From assembly GCA_016648135.1 (NCBI GenBank), contig JADDOH010002335.1:1-64000 (forward strand): DNA of 64,000 nucleotides, in the 5' to 3' direction. Source of the stretch: Agrypnia vestita. Taxonomy: Eukaryota > Arthropoda > Insecta > Trichoptera > Phryganeidae. Each line of letters begins with the position of its first letter. The stretch's first letter is position 1. Shown piece by piece: positions 33,215 through 44,404 of the stretch. A model generated the notes under the pieces. That model saw only the letters and a program-made list of their open reading frames with translations, was not told the DNA's origin and did no database searches. A program made the position numbers and the translations under genes.

Positions 33215-34768
33215 TCTTTCCGATTAACGCAGAAAAGAGAATATTAAAACTTCTAAACTATTGGCAGCGTAGCGGCATCGTCAAATCGCTACAGACCCTA
33301 GAAATATTGATGTTTTTACCCGTACATAAATAATTACCCGCCGTAGATTTTGTCTTAGGATATTATAAAAGTTTTATTCTGAGAATAGGGGGTAGACTAT
33401 AAAGTTAATTATCTCATTAAACATAAAAGCTAAAAAAATATAATTCCATTTGAAATCCTATTGTACTGCAATACAATTAAGATTGAGTCATCATCTCCAT
33501 TGTTGGAAGCAAAGGACAAACTTAGTTAATTGCTTATCTCAGGCTTTTCTTAATCTCCGATGATGGTTGGCTATAAACCACCCCCTTCTAAGCCTGCTGA
33601 CTCATACTCGGTCATTAATTACGAACTGCCCGTGCAAAGGTGACCTTCGAGTCTTCATCGGAGGTCAGGCCCTAAAACAATCGCCCATGCTCCAAGTTAT
33701 GTGTCGAGTAATAAGGGGCTTAGCTTGACTTAATGGTCCATATCCAATCGATCCACTGTCTCAAATATTGTGGAAGAGTGAAATATTAAGGCTGGACATT
33801 CACTGCAAATGCATATTTCGGCGTTTTTTTTACGAAAATGTCGGTTTTTATTATTCATTTATATCAGAATGTATATTCTAAACTACATTTTTTTAGAGAC
33901 TTAACTTAGATATGACCTATTTTTTTATATAAAAGTAATAAAGTTAACATTATTTACAATAATTAAGAAAATATAAGCATTAATCGACAGGCCGCGGCCA
34001 AAAAAATCGTTTTTAGCGTCCTAGGCGGCGCAAAGTTTTAATGAATATTTATATGTACGCAAACTATGTTTTTTAATACGTATAAAGTATACTTTATTAT
34101 GTAGAATCCGTACTTACAATCTAGAAATATTCAATATTATTAAAGTTATAATTTAATAATATTGAATTATAATAAATTTGCAAGAATTCTTTACGTTTTT
34201 CGTTGATTATAAAACGCTTTTTATTTATATAAAAATATGATTTTAAACAGGATATTCTATTTATTCTCGTATTTTGAGGCTTTGCTCACTAATTGAAAAT
34301 TTATTTTTTTAATAAAAACACCTTTGTTATTATTTAAAAATAAAAAATCCAAAGCATGAAATGTGCCAATAAATGACGTAATTATAAATCAGAATGCCGT
34401 TGGCAGCGTACTTTGTGGGGTGTGATCTAAAATCTTTAGAAAGTTAAGTCCGCCTCCATCAACCAGCTTCTTCCGTATTCCATGAAATGTCGCGAAGTAA
34501 TTAATAAGAATAATTTTAATTTTTTTGTTTATACATACTTCATTAGTTTATGTACATTTGAGTGTTTTTAGAAATTTAAACCTTTTGGGATTGTGGCGGT
34601 AGCAAAAAACCCTACATTCGGTCCCCTATCTGCTACACTAGTATTTTACTGTTTTTAGTATTTAAAATATATAGCTTGTAATTTTCCTATCACAAAAATT
34701 ACATATCATTAAGGATTTAGTATTTCAAAATATTCGGTCACATAAATACTTATTTTTTTATTTTATTT
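33215..34768. other. Unassigned AT-rich DNA
   Basis: No recognised gene or element. A somewhat GC-richer island at about 33485-33790 has no open frame of note. Confidence 0.4.
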
Positions 34769-34770
34769 TT

Positions 34771-34800
34771 AAATAGAGATGCGAACACAACAAGCTACTC
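34771..34800 (-). mobile_element. SINE-A remnant with only its two ends
   Basis: On minus the first 12 bases of the SINE (GAGTAGCTTGTT) are joined directly to the last 18 (GTGTTCGCATCTCTATTT). About 150 bp of the interior is missing. The junction is simple and lacks added bases. Confidence 0.65.
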
Positions 34801-34863
34801 TTTCGATTTCGATATTTTTTCCCCAATATTTTTTGCGTAAAAGTTAATGCTGATATATATATA

Positions 34864-35000
34864 CTAACCGTAAACCCGTGAAAAATCACGGGACATAATA
34901 ATTATTAAGGGCGACCCTAGCATGTTACCTGATTGACGTGTCATACTCGGGCGCCCGCGCTTCATTAGCGGCTAGTCATCATCATCAGTGTTGTTGTTGT
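34864..35000 (-). mobile_element. Helitron-like family A, 3' part
   Basis: On minus the 3' end is CCCGTGATTTTTCACGGG, a perfect 7-bp hairpin, then TTTACGGTTAG next to a T. Upstream it matches 41871-42008 in inverse orientation, including GCGGGCGCCCGAGTATGACA and ACGTCAATCAGG blocks. The 5' boundary is not defined. Confidence 0.6.
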
Positions 35001-35189
35001 AATTCTAGCCTAATTCCAGCTATCGACATATAGACGTTTGAAATTAGGAAAGTTGATGATACCAGTAGCGATGCAAACATTTCATATTGTTTAAAATGTT
35101 TTATTTTATTTTTGTAATATACACAACATAAGTTATTAATTACTACTATAGTTTTTAGAGGAGCAGTCCTTCTCATCATCAGGTATAGA

Positions 35190-35279
35190 TAATACCTGAC
35201 TATAAATAAGTAAATATTTTAGTTATTCTTTAGGAACCGGTATGTAAAAGTGCCTTCATTTTTGACGGGTTACAGCTAG
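35190..35279 (+). mobile_element. Helitron-like family B, 3' end
   Basis: CTATAAATAAGTAAATATTT, then TAGGAACCGG and TTCATTTTTGACGGGTTACA, GCTAG at 35275-35279. The same 85-bp tail is at 54250-54330. It lies tail-out opposite the family A end at 34864, so 34864-35279 is bounded by two outward Helitron-like 3' ends. Confidence 0.6.
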
Positions 35280-35779
35280 CACGCATTAAATTTGAAATAT
35301 ATATATATTTTTTTATTTATTTAATAGATATTAAATAAAACTTATTTTATAACAATAATAACTAGCAAACATAAACAATCAAATTATTGTTATATGTTAT
35401 ACCTCACCAAAAAGAATTAAGATCCTTGTGTTTAGTGAGGGAGAATTAGGTAATATACTATTTATCTAATACATCGATAATTTTTGAACAAGCAGTCAAA
35501 AAGAGACTAAATTCAATCACGAAAGTCAATTCTACAATGAATGAGAAACCATTCCGGTTCACCGGGGTAATATGCACACAAGACGCAACCGCAAAACATC
35601 CACCATTATACAGAGTAAATTGAACAAATCATGTTATTGCATATCTCCAACAAACAACTCGTACCAGAACCAAAAGAAAACGGGATTGACCACACAGCCC
35701 CAAACAGGTAAAAAGCCATTCAACGAATAGACCTCAGATAGTCGGATCAAATGAATCTCTAAGTAATCCACCAATAGGT

Positions 35780-36030
35780 AATTTTGGAGTCCCCCAAGTC
35801 ACGGTCCCCAGACCTCTACTATTTCTCACTCACGTAAACGACATATTTCAACAAAAAATCCACGGTGAACTAGCATTCTACGCAAACGACGCGACGCCGC
35901 ACAACAAAAAATTATCCTTCATGGGCAAAAGTTCACGAGTTGGCAAACCAGAATATTAATACAATCAAATCGTGGCTTGACAGCAATCTTCTAACATTCA
36001 ATATAAAAAACACTTCAACTTGTACTTAAA
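35780..36030 (+). pseudogene. LINE reverse transcriptase fragment
   Basis: The frame reads FGVPQVTVPRPLLFLTHVND, a degraded GvPQGtvLGPLLFLiyvND. It continues IFQQKIHGELAFYANDATPH, in which FYAND replaces the catalytic FYADD. After a one-base frame change VHELANQNIN, TIKSWLDSNLLTFNIKNT completes the palm and thumb junction. The copy is inactive. Upstream, 35290-35780, and downstream, 36030-36490, nothing is recognised. Confidence 0.8.
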
Positions 36031-36522
36031 TTTGTTATTATCATCAATAGTTTGTATTCAGTTCAATTGTTAAAAATAAAAATAATTTTAAAAATACTAT
36101 TATCTCACTAGTATAATTTTAGGGGTTCATTTTGATTGTGCTTTCGAAAGATTTTTTTTATAAAACCCTTTTTGAATTGGTATTTTATATCACCATAACT
36201 TTAAATAACTCCGAAAATATCGATAAAATACCGAACATTACATTATTTTAAGCGAATATAAATTAATTCTATAAAAATATCTTTTTTTTTAAATAATTAG
36301 ATTAATCTACATTTTTACAAACATTAAACACAGGAATACCTTTTGAACTTTAAATGACCATACATAAGGGTGGAATGTTTTAAGTAATCTGTCAACGTTG
36401 TCACAAAAGTTCACAGGTCAAAATGCTTTCCGTCAACGACGTATTCGCTGATTGTTATATAAGTGTACAAATTATTTTAAAAATTGGGCATTTATTGTGA
36501 AAAAACGAAAACTACTGTTTTA

Positions 36523-37160
36523 TTACAAGTATTGTCCATTGCTTGCCACTAGTTTTTCCCACCTTTCTGGCAGCATACGGATACCGCGTCGGAAGAATGC
36601 TTCATTTTTTGAAGCTATCCACGAATCGACCCAATTTTTGGTTATCTTCGTATGATGTAAAGTGTTGCTCAGACAGGCCATGGGCCATCGAACGAAACAA
36701 GTAAAAATCAGAAGGAGCAATGTCTGGTGAATACGGCGGGTGGGGTAAAACTTTCCAATTGACTGTTTCCAAATAGGTTTTGACCGGCGCCGCAACATAT
36801 GGACGAGCATTATCATGCAGGAGTATGATTTCGTCATGTCTGGAATAGTTTTCCTCGAGTGCTCCACTCAATCTCGTCAATTGTGTTCGGTAAACAGCCC
36901 CAGTAATGGTTCCGTTCGTCTTCGTACACTTTCGGCCTTCCGCTACGTTCTTTGTCTTCGATGTCAAATTCACCGTTCTCAAACTTTTGATACCACTCAC
37001 GACAACTTCTTTCACTTAAGGCAGCCTCACCATATGCTTCTACAAGCAATAGATGCGCTTCAGCTGCAGATTTCTTCAAATTGAAGAAGTAAATTAAAAG
37101 TTCCCGCAAATGACACTTATTCTGCTCAATCAAAATTCGACATTTTCGCACACAAAAGAA
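36523..37160 (-). pseudogene. mariner transposase with the middle deleted
   Basis: The minus strand encodes the mariner N-terminus: LKKSAAEAHLLLVEAYGEAA, SCREWYQKFENGEFDIEDKE and RSGRPKVYEDE. It then joins directly to the C-terminal catalytic half in another frame: TITGAVYRTQLTRLSGALEE, IILLHDNARPYVAAPVKTYL and PPYSPDIAPSDFYLFRSMAH. It ends near 36523 with FFRRGIRMLPERWEKLVASN. The second and third aspartates (HDN and SPDIAPSD) remain. The first, in the GDEKW region, is lost in a deletion of several hundred bp. A further frameshift lies near 36630. It belongs to a different mariner subfamily from the copy at 1-616. Confidence 0.9.
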
Positions 37161-37319
37161 TATATTATAATGATAATAAATCACTAATATTTTGAGGTTG
37201 TTGACAGATAATGATGTTTTACATCTGACAATTTAAACCAAAACTTACTGGTGGGCAACTTTTGTTGAACGGCGGAAACTTATTTGTACATCTAATTTTG
37301 GCGAATATGCCAACCCAGA

Positions 37320-38180
37320 TCGATTTATGGTTTAAACAACAATTTTGATGACCACGACAGTGCGCGGACAATTAATTTTAATTGGTCACTAATCGATTTT
37401 GGTCATAAAACCTTTGCAGACAAATTAAACTGGAATTTTATTGCCGCAGGTTGAGCGCAACCCTCTTTGGCCAAAATTGATTGGGAAAATGATAATGTTA
37501 ATTATATTCATCTTTATTAATTGAGATATTTTTGGAACTCTGTCATATAATAACTCAAAGATTTTAATCAACCCAAGCTTACGATATTCAAACCTGAACC
37601 TTAAAATGATTATTTTAATTTTATTTACTTGTCACCGTACTTACGTAGATTTATTTTTTATATTTAGCGTTTGCTAATTTTTAGGTGAGTAATTATATTT
37701 CCGGTGCGGTATCTGCAATAAGAAAAATAATCTTTAAAATAAATTAGATAAATCAAAAAATCAAATAGAAATATATAAAGAAAATAGAATATCCAACGAG
37801 AAAAAATTTGCTTACCTCCGGGATACGAAACCGGAACTTCCTTGCCTGGAAAACATAGTACTATTACGCCACTTTTATTCAAGTTTGCGACAAAATTTTA
37901 GTGTCTCTTCTACCTATTTTCGCTGGTAGATCGCTTGTGTGTAATCGCTAAAACGCAATATACAATGTTTTTTCGCTGTCACAATAAACTCTTTTGTCTC
38001 GATAACGTAATCATTTTTTTTTTTGTTTTCAGGCGTGTCGCTAATATAGTAGTTTATTCGAGACCCTTTTTGTGATTTCCAATTTACTGTAAAATGTCCA
38101 GTGTTGATAAATCCTAAAATACATGTAATTCCTGCCGAATCTACAGTCTCGTGTTATTATCATTATTGTTTTCATATTTT
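37320..38180. other. Unassigned DNA with a weak tRNA-like stretch
   Basis: On minus 37808-37880 has an A-box-like TGGCGTAATAG and a B-box-like GGTTTCGTATCCCGG spaced as in a tRNA. It may be another SINE head. Nothing else was recognised. Confidence 0.3.
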
Positions 38181-38183
38181 ATA

Positions 38184-38360
38184 TGGCGGCCCTCGTAGCC
38201 CAGTGGGCATGACACTGGCTTCTCACACCGAGGGCTCCGGGTTCGGTTCCCGGTGAGGATACAATTAGTCTGTGTGATTCACTCAAGCCTGGGTGTATTG
38301 TGATGTTTTTCGCTTCTGAGTTGGGCCTCTTAGCCTGTTGAAGCGTAAAATAAAAAAAAA
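38184..38360 (+). mobile_element. SINE-B, best copy
   Basis: The tRNA-like head GGCGGCCCTCGTAGCCCAGT holds an A box (TAGCCCAGTGG) and the B box GGTTCGGTTCCCGG. The body has CACTCAAGCCTGGGTG and GGGCCTCTTAGCCTGTTGAA, then GCGTAAAAT and a poly-A tail. It is non-coding and would be transcribed by RNA polymerase III. Confidence 0.85.
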
Positions 38361-38369
38361 TTTAAATTA

Positions 38370-39955
38370 AAAAAAAATAACAAAACAATCACGCTTTAAA
38401 AGGGGTTTTCTCACACTCAATTTTAAGAAAAATGTATCCAATGTAAATGTACACTTTTTGCTGTAAAACAATAATGGAAAGTCACACAAAGATGATATTT
38501 TGGTACCTAGTTAAACCGATGTACAAAAATATAACATTTTCAACTCAAAAAGGGTTTTTGTGTAAAGGTTATAGATAGTTTTGCACTCGAAGTGTGAAAC
38601 ATATTTAGCGCATCTCAAAAGCCACAAGCCTTTAAATAGAGGCTCTCTAGACAGCACTACCATCAAGAGTATAATTACGGAAAATTAAAATATGATGTCC
38701 CCTTATACCAGCATGCTTTTGCTGCCTGGGGATATCATCTTTTTTTTATATTTGTAAACGTATTGTACTATTTTTTTAATAAAAAAATAAATAACAAGCG
38801 GAATATTTAGTGACATTACACTAAATACTAATTATTGTACTCTAATTGCAAAGTTATTGGCTCTACTATCCCCGGTGAATGTTGGTCCCCTCAAGAATTC
38901 TCCTCCAAGGCTGTTGCGAACCATTTATTCTGTCGTGGATATCGGTGGTACGTCTGCCAAAAGATGAGTAAAAGAAAAAGAAGACTCCTGATAGAGTAGT
39001 TACCATAGTACAACTGAAATTCTTCGATTCCATCTGTTGCTATCCAATCAGTATTTCTGACAGCTTGCTACTATTGAATTCGATTTTCTCTAGAACTGTG
39101 GTACGATTCTCCACTACCCTGGATGGACCCCTCAATATTATGAGCGTTAAAATTTTTTCCAATCCCACCACGTCCAACACCATTTGACATTTCGTGAAGT
39201 CGTATAAAATTAATAAATGTAAAATTAAATTCGTCAATAAGGTTATTTTGGGGACCCAAGCAGAGCTTTCGAAACCGCAGAACGTGCTTGAATGAATCGT
39301 ACAATAAACAAATTAACTAATTAATTTTAGTGGAAATTTTAACTAAAGAAATTTAGCGGAATTGAGGAGCACTGGATACTATTTATATAACACACAAAAC
39401 CAGAATATCTTTTCATCTGTTTTCCGTACAATTATTACCTTTTGACTGATTTTCACCAAATTTTGCATAATTACTCATTATAATTCTGCTAAAAAGGCAC
39501 AGGCTTTCCCCTGTCAATGCAAAATAAAATTAATTTATTCCAAATTTGCTTGAATTCTATACATTTAAAATTTTGGTACAAACTTTTTTGGACCCTGCGT
39601 TTACTTTTGATACCTTCAACCTTTCTTCTGAATATTTTTTTAGTCTGATTTATTTAATTTTTTTATTAATTTCGTCGTGTTTAATAACTTTGCTTTATTA
39701 TGTTCTGTTTTATATGGTGCATCTCAGTTGGAATATCCATTGCCAATTCTTCATGCCACTTTAAATTATTGGACTATTGAGATTCCTAAACAAATAAATA
39801 AATGATCTAGACCATACAGTTACCCCTCCTATCCCGCAAACCCTTCCCACCAAAAAATTCGTCCTTAGCCGGCCTGGAGAAAATCAAATGAATCATAATT
39901 ATTTAGAGCCTACCCAACACAAAAGTCTCTCTTAAATTATAAATAAATCATAATC
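38370..39955. other. Unassigned AT-rich DNA
   Basis: Short frames occur at 39040-39304 and 39546-39764 without a domain. No gene is called. Confidence 0.4.
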
Positions 39956-39983
39956 CTAGGCAACGCCGGGTAAGTACCGCTAG
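39956..39983 (+). mobile_element. Helitron-like 3' end (13826 family)
   Basis: CCTAGGCAACGCCGGGTAAG followed by TACCGCTAG and T matches the minus-strand 3' end of the element at 13826. How far it extends to the left is not clear. Confidence 0.4.
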
Positions 39984-39989
39984 TAAATG

Positions 39990-41125
39990 ATAAAATCAAT
40001 AGTTTTCTCTTTTTATCTCAAGGGTGATTTCCTATAACTTTTTCTGCCTACGTTTCTTTTTCGGACCTTCGAGTTCTTTAGATCCAAGCGTACCCTTTTA
40101 TCCCTGGTACATTAATCTTTCATTGACCTGCGTCTTCCTCTTCATCCTTCCAGATTCCTTTATGCTACAAATGTTACGAAATTATTGTGAGATAGAATCT
40201 TTCCTAAACATTTTCCGCGCCTGTTTACTTTAGTAGTTTAATTTTTCGTTGATATTTATTTATATATTTAATTTTTTTATTTTTAAAATTCATCAATTTA
40301 ATGTGACTTTTAAAGTTTATATATTTAATGAAAATATAGCAATTTAATTTGACCTAAATCATTTATTTTTATTGAAACGAAATAATGTTAAATTCCTATC
40401 ATTAATAAATTAGAGATTTCCATTTGGAGATAAATTCAGATAGGTATCAGTTTTTAATTTGTAAAAAGTTTCTAGAACGTTTAGGGAGAGGATGGTGGTG
40501 GCCTAGAATGAAAGAGTGTTGCATGTCCATATGGATGTTTATTTTTCAACCGTAGGTAAGGTCCGGGAGCAAGTGAAGATGTACGCATGACTTGACATAA
40601 CTGAAGATGTATCCCACGCGTGGTAAGAGGGCCTCTCAATACTAGAGCGTAGCAAGGCAGGCGGTCACCCGCCTGTGGAGACTTTATGAAGTGATAAAAT
40701 ACTATCTTATTTCGGGTTCTAGCCGCTTTATATACCCCCACTGATGCAATTTTATAAGCTTGCTGACAAAACGTTAATCTGATTGTCGATGGATGGAATA
40801 TTGTGTCTAATCTATTGACCTATTATTTTGACCCGAGTTTTATCATAACAGCACAATACTACTTGACCTAAATTTTATCGATTACATACTTTTGCAACAC
40901 GGTATTGGGTCAAGTATGCATGAACTTGTTGAGTCAGTGTGAATGCATTATCGCTACAAATGTATTATCATAAAAAAACTATCAAACGACATTACCATTA
41001 TTAATAAATTACAGATTTTTATTAAAGATTAATAAATTAGCTAGAAATTGGTAAAAACATATAAAAGAAGATAAACGTATAATTTAGATTTATATGAAAA
41101 CGTATCGTTTACGTATAGATACATA
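39990..41125. other. Unassigned DNA
   Basis: A TATA-like TATATAAAG on minus at about 40726-40734 precedes a GC-richer stretch with a GCAGGCGG..CCGCCTG inverted repeat (40653-40675). No gene could be supported. Confidence 0.3.
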
Positions 41126-41127
41126 AA

Positions 41128-41380
41128 CGATATTCCAATTGGAATTTGGCAGGGTATTTATCATTTCATTTTACTTGTATTAAAAGGAATGAATTTTCCA
41201 ATTTCGATATAAGTTAATGTTACGGTAGTTCAATATTTTACTAAAAATAAGATGTTAATATTGAAAATGAAATGCCAACTTTGATGTCGCATATCTCCAT
41301 ATATGATGTCATGATCGCTTGAATATTTTCGACTCATGATTAAAACAGGAATCTTTCTCTAAAATATTGATCGATTTTCG
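41128..41380. mobile_element. Degenerate M2 MITE copy
   Basis: CAGGGTATTTATCATTTCAT, AAGGAATGAATTTTCCAATT, TTTGATGTCGCATATCT and GAATATTTTCGACTCATGAT blocks match the M2 element at 11128. The right terminal repeat is gone. Confidence 0.55.
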
Positions 41381-41870
41381 TAAAATTTTGACTCTCACCC
41401 ATGTGAAGAAATAATGTTGTAATTTACGTCAGTTGTTACATTTTGACGAGCCTGTCTGATTAGCATTTTGATGAGCCTGAGATCACCTTTATTAGAGTGT
41501 ATGTGTGCGTTGCGATATTATGAAAAATGACAAAAAAAATATAAATATAATAATTTCGTTTTCTGTCCGTAACGTCCGTAGCTTGCTGGAATTACATCTT
41601 TATATAATCGAAGTGGGATACACAATCAGCAAGCGGCACAGACAACATGTAAGTGTCACCTTATTATACGGTCTTGACATTTTTATATTATTATTTTATT
41701 TTATTTCTTTTCAGGTTTAAGCGCAATTCAGTCAATTAAAAAAACGCAAATGGTTTTCCATCCTTGAATTTTCAACTTTAAAATCCCGCAATTATTATTT
41801 CCCGTGCTTTTTCACAAGTGTACGGTCTTTTAACAACTATCTGTAACTTGCTGTAATTATCATAAAACAA

Positions 41871-42008
41871 CAACACGGATGATGATTAGCCGCTAATGAG
41901 GCCCGGGCGCCCGAGTGTGACACGTCAATCAGCCCGCGGGTCATATTATACGCAAGGGTCCTTATTAATTATTATGTCCCGTGATTTTTCACGTGGGTTT
42001 ACGGCTAC
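41871..42008 (+). mobile_element. Helitron-like family A, 3' part
   Basis: AGGCCCGGGCGCCCGAGTGT, then ACACGTCAATCAG and TTATGTCCCGTGATTTTTCA, CGTGGG forms the 3' hairpin with one bulge, followed by TTTACGGCTAC and T. It is the inverted counterpart of 34864-35000. Confidence 0.6.
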
Positions 42009-42584
42009 TATATATATCAGTACCGGAAGCTTCGTCATCATAATTGTCTTCATTTTCAAAAAACTAAATTCGCGGTTTTGAGACGGTTCGCATATTTCCG
42101 ATTCAGAAACCCCTATGTGTGATGAAATGAATTAAGGAAGTATTTTTAAAATGTGTAATTGTATTTATTTTTCGATTGAATACACGTATCTCGTATAACG
42201 TGTTAATATAAAATGTAGCCGAATAGAGGCTCAATATGAGACGTGTTTTCCTAAAAAATAACAACAGCCCGTATTTTTGCGACGCTAATACAAACTTTAT
42301 GAGATCTACATTCCATTTTGAGAGTAAATATTTAAAGAGGAAAAGCGAATTCTGTCGAAGCACGAATTGACATGGTCTATAAAACATATACGATACATTC
42401 ATTTTTGTTTCCTTTTTGCAACAACTATATTGAGCAGTGTACAAAATTGATTATTATCCAACTTATTATCTCCTTTTTTGATGTGACTTACGGCTAAAAC
42501 CTTTCAAAAATAAAAACATTTTCAATATTCAAAAAATGTCATATCCTAATGATTTGGTAGATTCAGATTTTTTTATATATACAG

Positions 42585-42900
42585 GGTGTCTCGTAGCTAG
42601 GAGTAATATTTTTGTTGAGTTTTCATTATTAAATTTCTAATAGAAAATATTTTATACACATTGAGTGAAATAGCGACTGTTTCTCTATATCGTATTCTAA
42701 AATTGCATTATCTCAATAAAATGTATTTTCATTCAAGAATCATGAAAATCACACAAAATGAATTCTCAAATACGTAATAGGACTTTTGAGAGGCATATTT
42801 ATGTCAATTTATAGGAATTTTCTGATGATTATTCAAATGTAGATCATAATAAATCAAATTTCAGTAAGGCAAAGTTATGAAATCTATTTTTTTATTAAAT
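42585..42900. mobile_element. Degenerate M2 MITE copy
   Basis: It begins ATACAGGGTGTCTCGTAGCT, AGGAGTAATA and contains AATAGAAAATATTTTATACA. It is one-ended; the Helitron-like element at 42910 follows directly. Confidence 0.5.
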
Positions 42901-42909
42901 TATATTCAA

Positions 42910-43188
42910 TCAAACATAATAATTTCGTAGTCTGTCCGTCCGTCCGTCTGTCTGTCCCCGTAACCTCGTGTAACGTCCCTAATTTCGTTCGAATTCTCGG
43001 CTAAAAAACAAATTTAAACGGCTGGAGATGGGGCTTGAACCCCCGGGCCACCAAACTCGAACCGGTCGTTCAACGCATGTTGCTACGGCCGCCTCTCCAT
43101 GGAACGCCAAAAAGATTCCATAAATATATACTAGGGCTTAGCAAAGACGCGAACCAATGTTCCGTAATTTTTGACGGGTTGCAGATAG
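42910..43188 (+). mobile_element. Helitron-like element, family B, complete
   Basis: It starts TCAAACATAATAATTTCGTA, then GTCTGTCCGTCCGTCCGTC. It ends TCCGTAATTTTTGACGGGTT, GCAGATAG, followed by T. The hairpin has one mismatch and the terminal CTAG is ATAG here. Length is 279 bp. A tRNA-like module is embedded at 43024-43098. No Rep/helicase is encoded. Confidence 0.7.
43024..43098 (-). pseudogene. tRNA-like module inside a Helitron-like element
   Basis: On minus the sequence begins GGAGAGGCGGCCGTAGCAAC, with an A-box match TAGCAACATGCG. It has a T arm GGGGGTTCAAGCCCC (B box) and ends ATCTCC, which pairs with GGAGA at the start. The middle arm, GAACGACCGGTTCGAG, can also fold. Acceptor, T arm and both promoter boxes are therefore present. 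The first part of the module is also at 54064-54082. Confidence 0.55.
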
Positions 43189-43431
43189 TTATTTAATCAA
43201 TCACAACATCCTATAACAGGATAACACCTATATTTGATGAAATTGCAAAGCAATTAGATTCTACGAAATAGACTCAATGTCTCACGAACGGGTTAGTCCC
43301 TTGTTTAATACAAATTATCTTTGTAATTTGATACGACTTTTCAGTTCTTTGATTTTTTTTTCTCTTCGATTTCGAAAATTTACTAGGTACAACATATTAT
43401 ATTACAACATATTATATTATATTAGTTGTAA

Positions 43432-43465
43432 CCCATCAAAAATGACGGACTTTTTATGATAGTTT
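43432..43465 (-). mobile_element. Helitron-like family B 3' end
   Basis: On minus, GTCCGTCATTTTTGATGGGT then TACAACTAA and T is a family B 3' terminus with CTAA in place of CTAG. The rest of the element is not recognisable. Confidence 0.45.
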
Positions 43466-43609
43466 ATGTTGTAGGTGAGCCGCGAAGAACCGGGTATCAT
43501 CGATGGCATCAACAGGTCCATGTTCAGCAGTAGAAGAACATGCTGAAGAAGAAGAAAATATACTCCTCTTCGTAGAGGTAGTCAGAAAATAATAATTGAG
43601 GTAGATTAT

Positions 43610-43812
43610 AAAAAGCTCACAGAGACGAAAATTTTTACATAGGAAACATTTATTTAAGACTATAAAGAAAGAGTGGCCGCAGGGCTTATCATATCACCAA
43701 TTCTACCTTAAAAACTTCCAAACGTTATCAATTTTTGTATATACGTATGTCATCTTTCAAATAATTGAAAGAACTACGCTATGTCCATCTATAAAGTGAT
43801 CACTTAAGCCAG
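43610..43812 (+). mobile_element. Foldback MITE M1 copy
   Basis: AGCTCACAGAGACGAAAATT begins it, GGCCGCAGGGCTTATCATAT follows, and GTGATCACTTAAGCCAGGT closes it. The order matches other M1 copies; the right terminal repeat is missing. Confidence 0.55.
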
Positions 43813-44214
43813 GTAATTCAGGTAATTGACTCGTGGCCATCCTGTAAAGACTGTATACCCTAGTGACTTGCAGTGAGAACAAGAAGCATGACTTTTTCCT
43901 GTTTTTTGAAAAGAAACAGAAATTAGAGATATATCTCGTAATATTCGTATCACAATGATGAACATATTATTCAGATTTTAATATTTCTGCCAGATAAATA
44001 TATATTTTTTTTTCAAATATATGTTTAAATAAAAGTCATGCTTCTTGTTCTCACTGCAGGCGCCTGGTATACATACCCCTATAAATAGCGTCGTTTTTGT
44101 GAGCCATCTATAATTAATCTTAGTTAATTATTTTTTTGTTATTTGCGGTAGCTGGCAATGGCGGCGTGCTTGAAGTCTGAAAGGGGTAGGAGTAGGGATC
44201 TGTTAACCGCCATT

Positions 44215-44400
44215 AGAAATGGAATTTATTTATGTGCGAAAATTGAACAGAACATTCGAGAAACTGATCTATGCAATTGAGTCAGTTGCGACTAGAGTTA
44301 TTAGTGCGAATTAAGAAATTGAATAAAAAGTGTGTGAATTATTCCAGAAACATTAAATGACTATATATTTAATAACAGTGTTCGGACTTAATTTGTATCC
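44215..44400 (+). repeat. Dispersed repeat R2, copy 3
   Basis: ATGTGCGAAAATTGAACAGA, GAAACTGATCTATGCAAT and TTATTAGTGCGAATTAAGAA correspond in order to the R2 blocks at 3395-3690. It is non-coding. Confidence 0.45.
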
Positions 44401-44404
44401 AGTT

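Noticed and set aside
40481..40741. Possible promoter and short ORF with TATATAAAG on minus
   Set aside because: The TATA-like word is expected by chance in AT-rich DNA, the frame has no recognisable domain, and no further exon or initiator context was seen.
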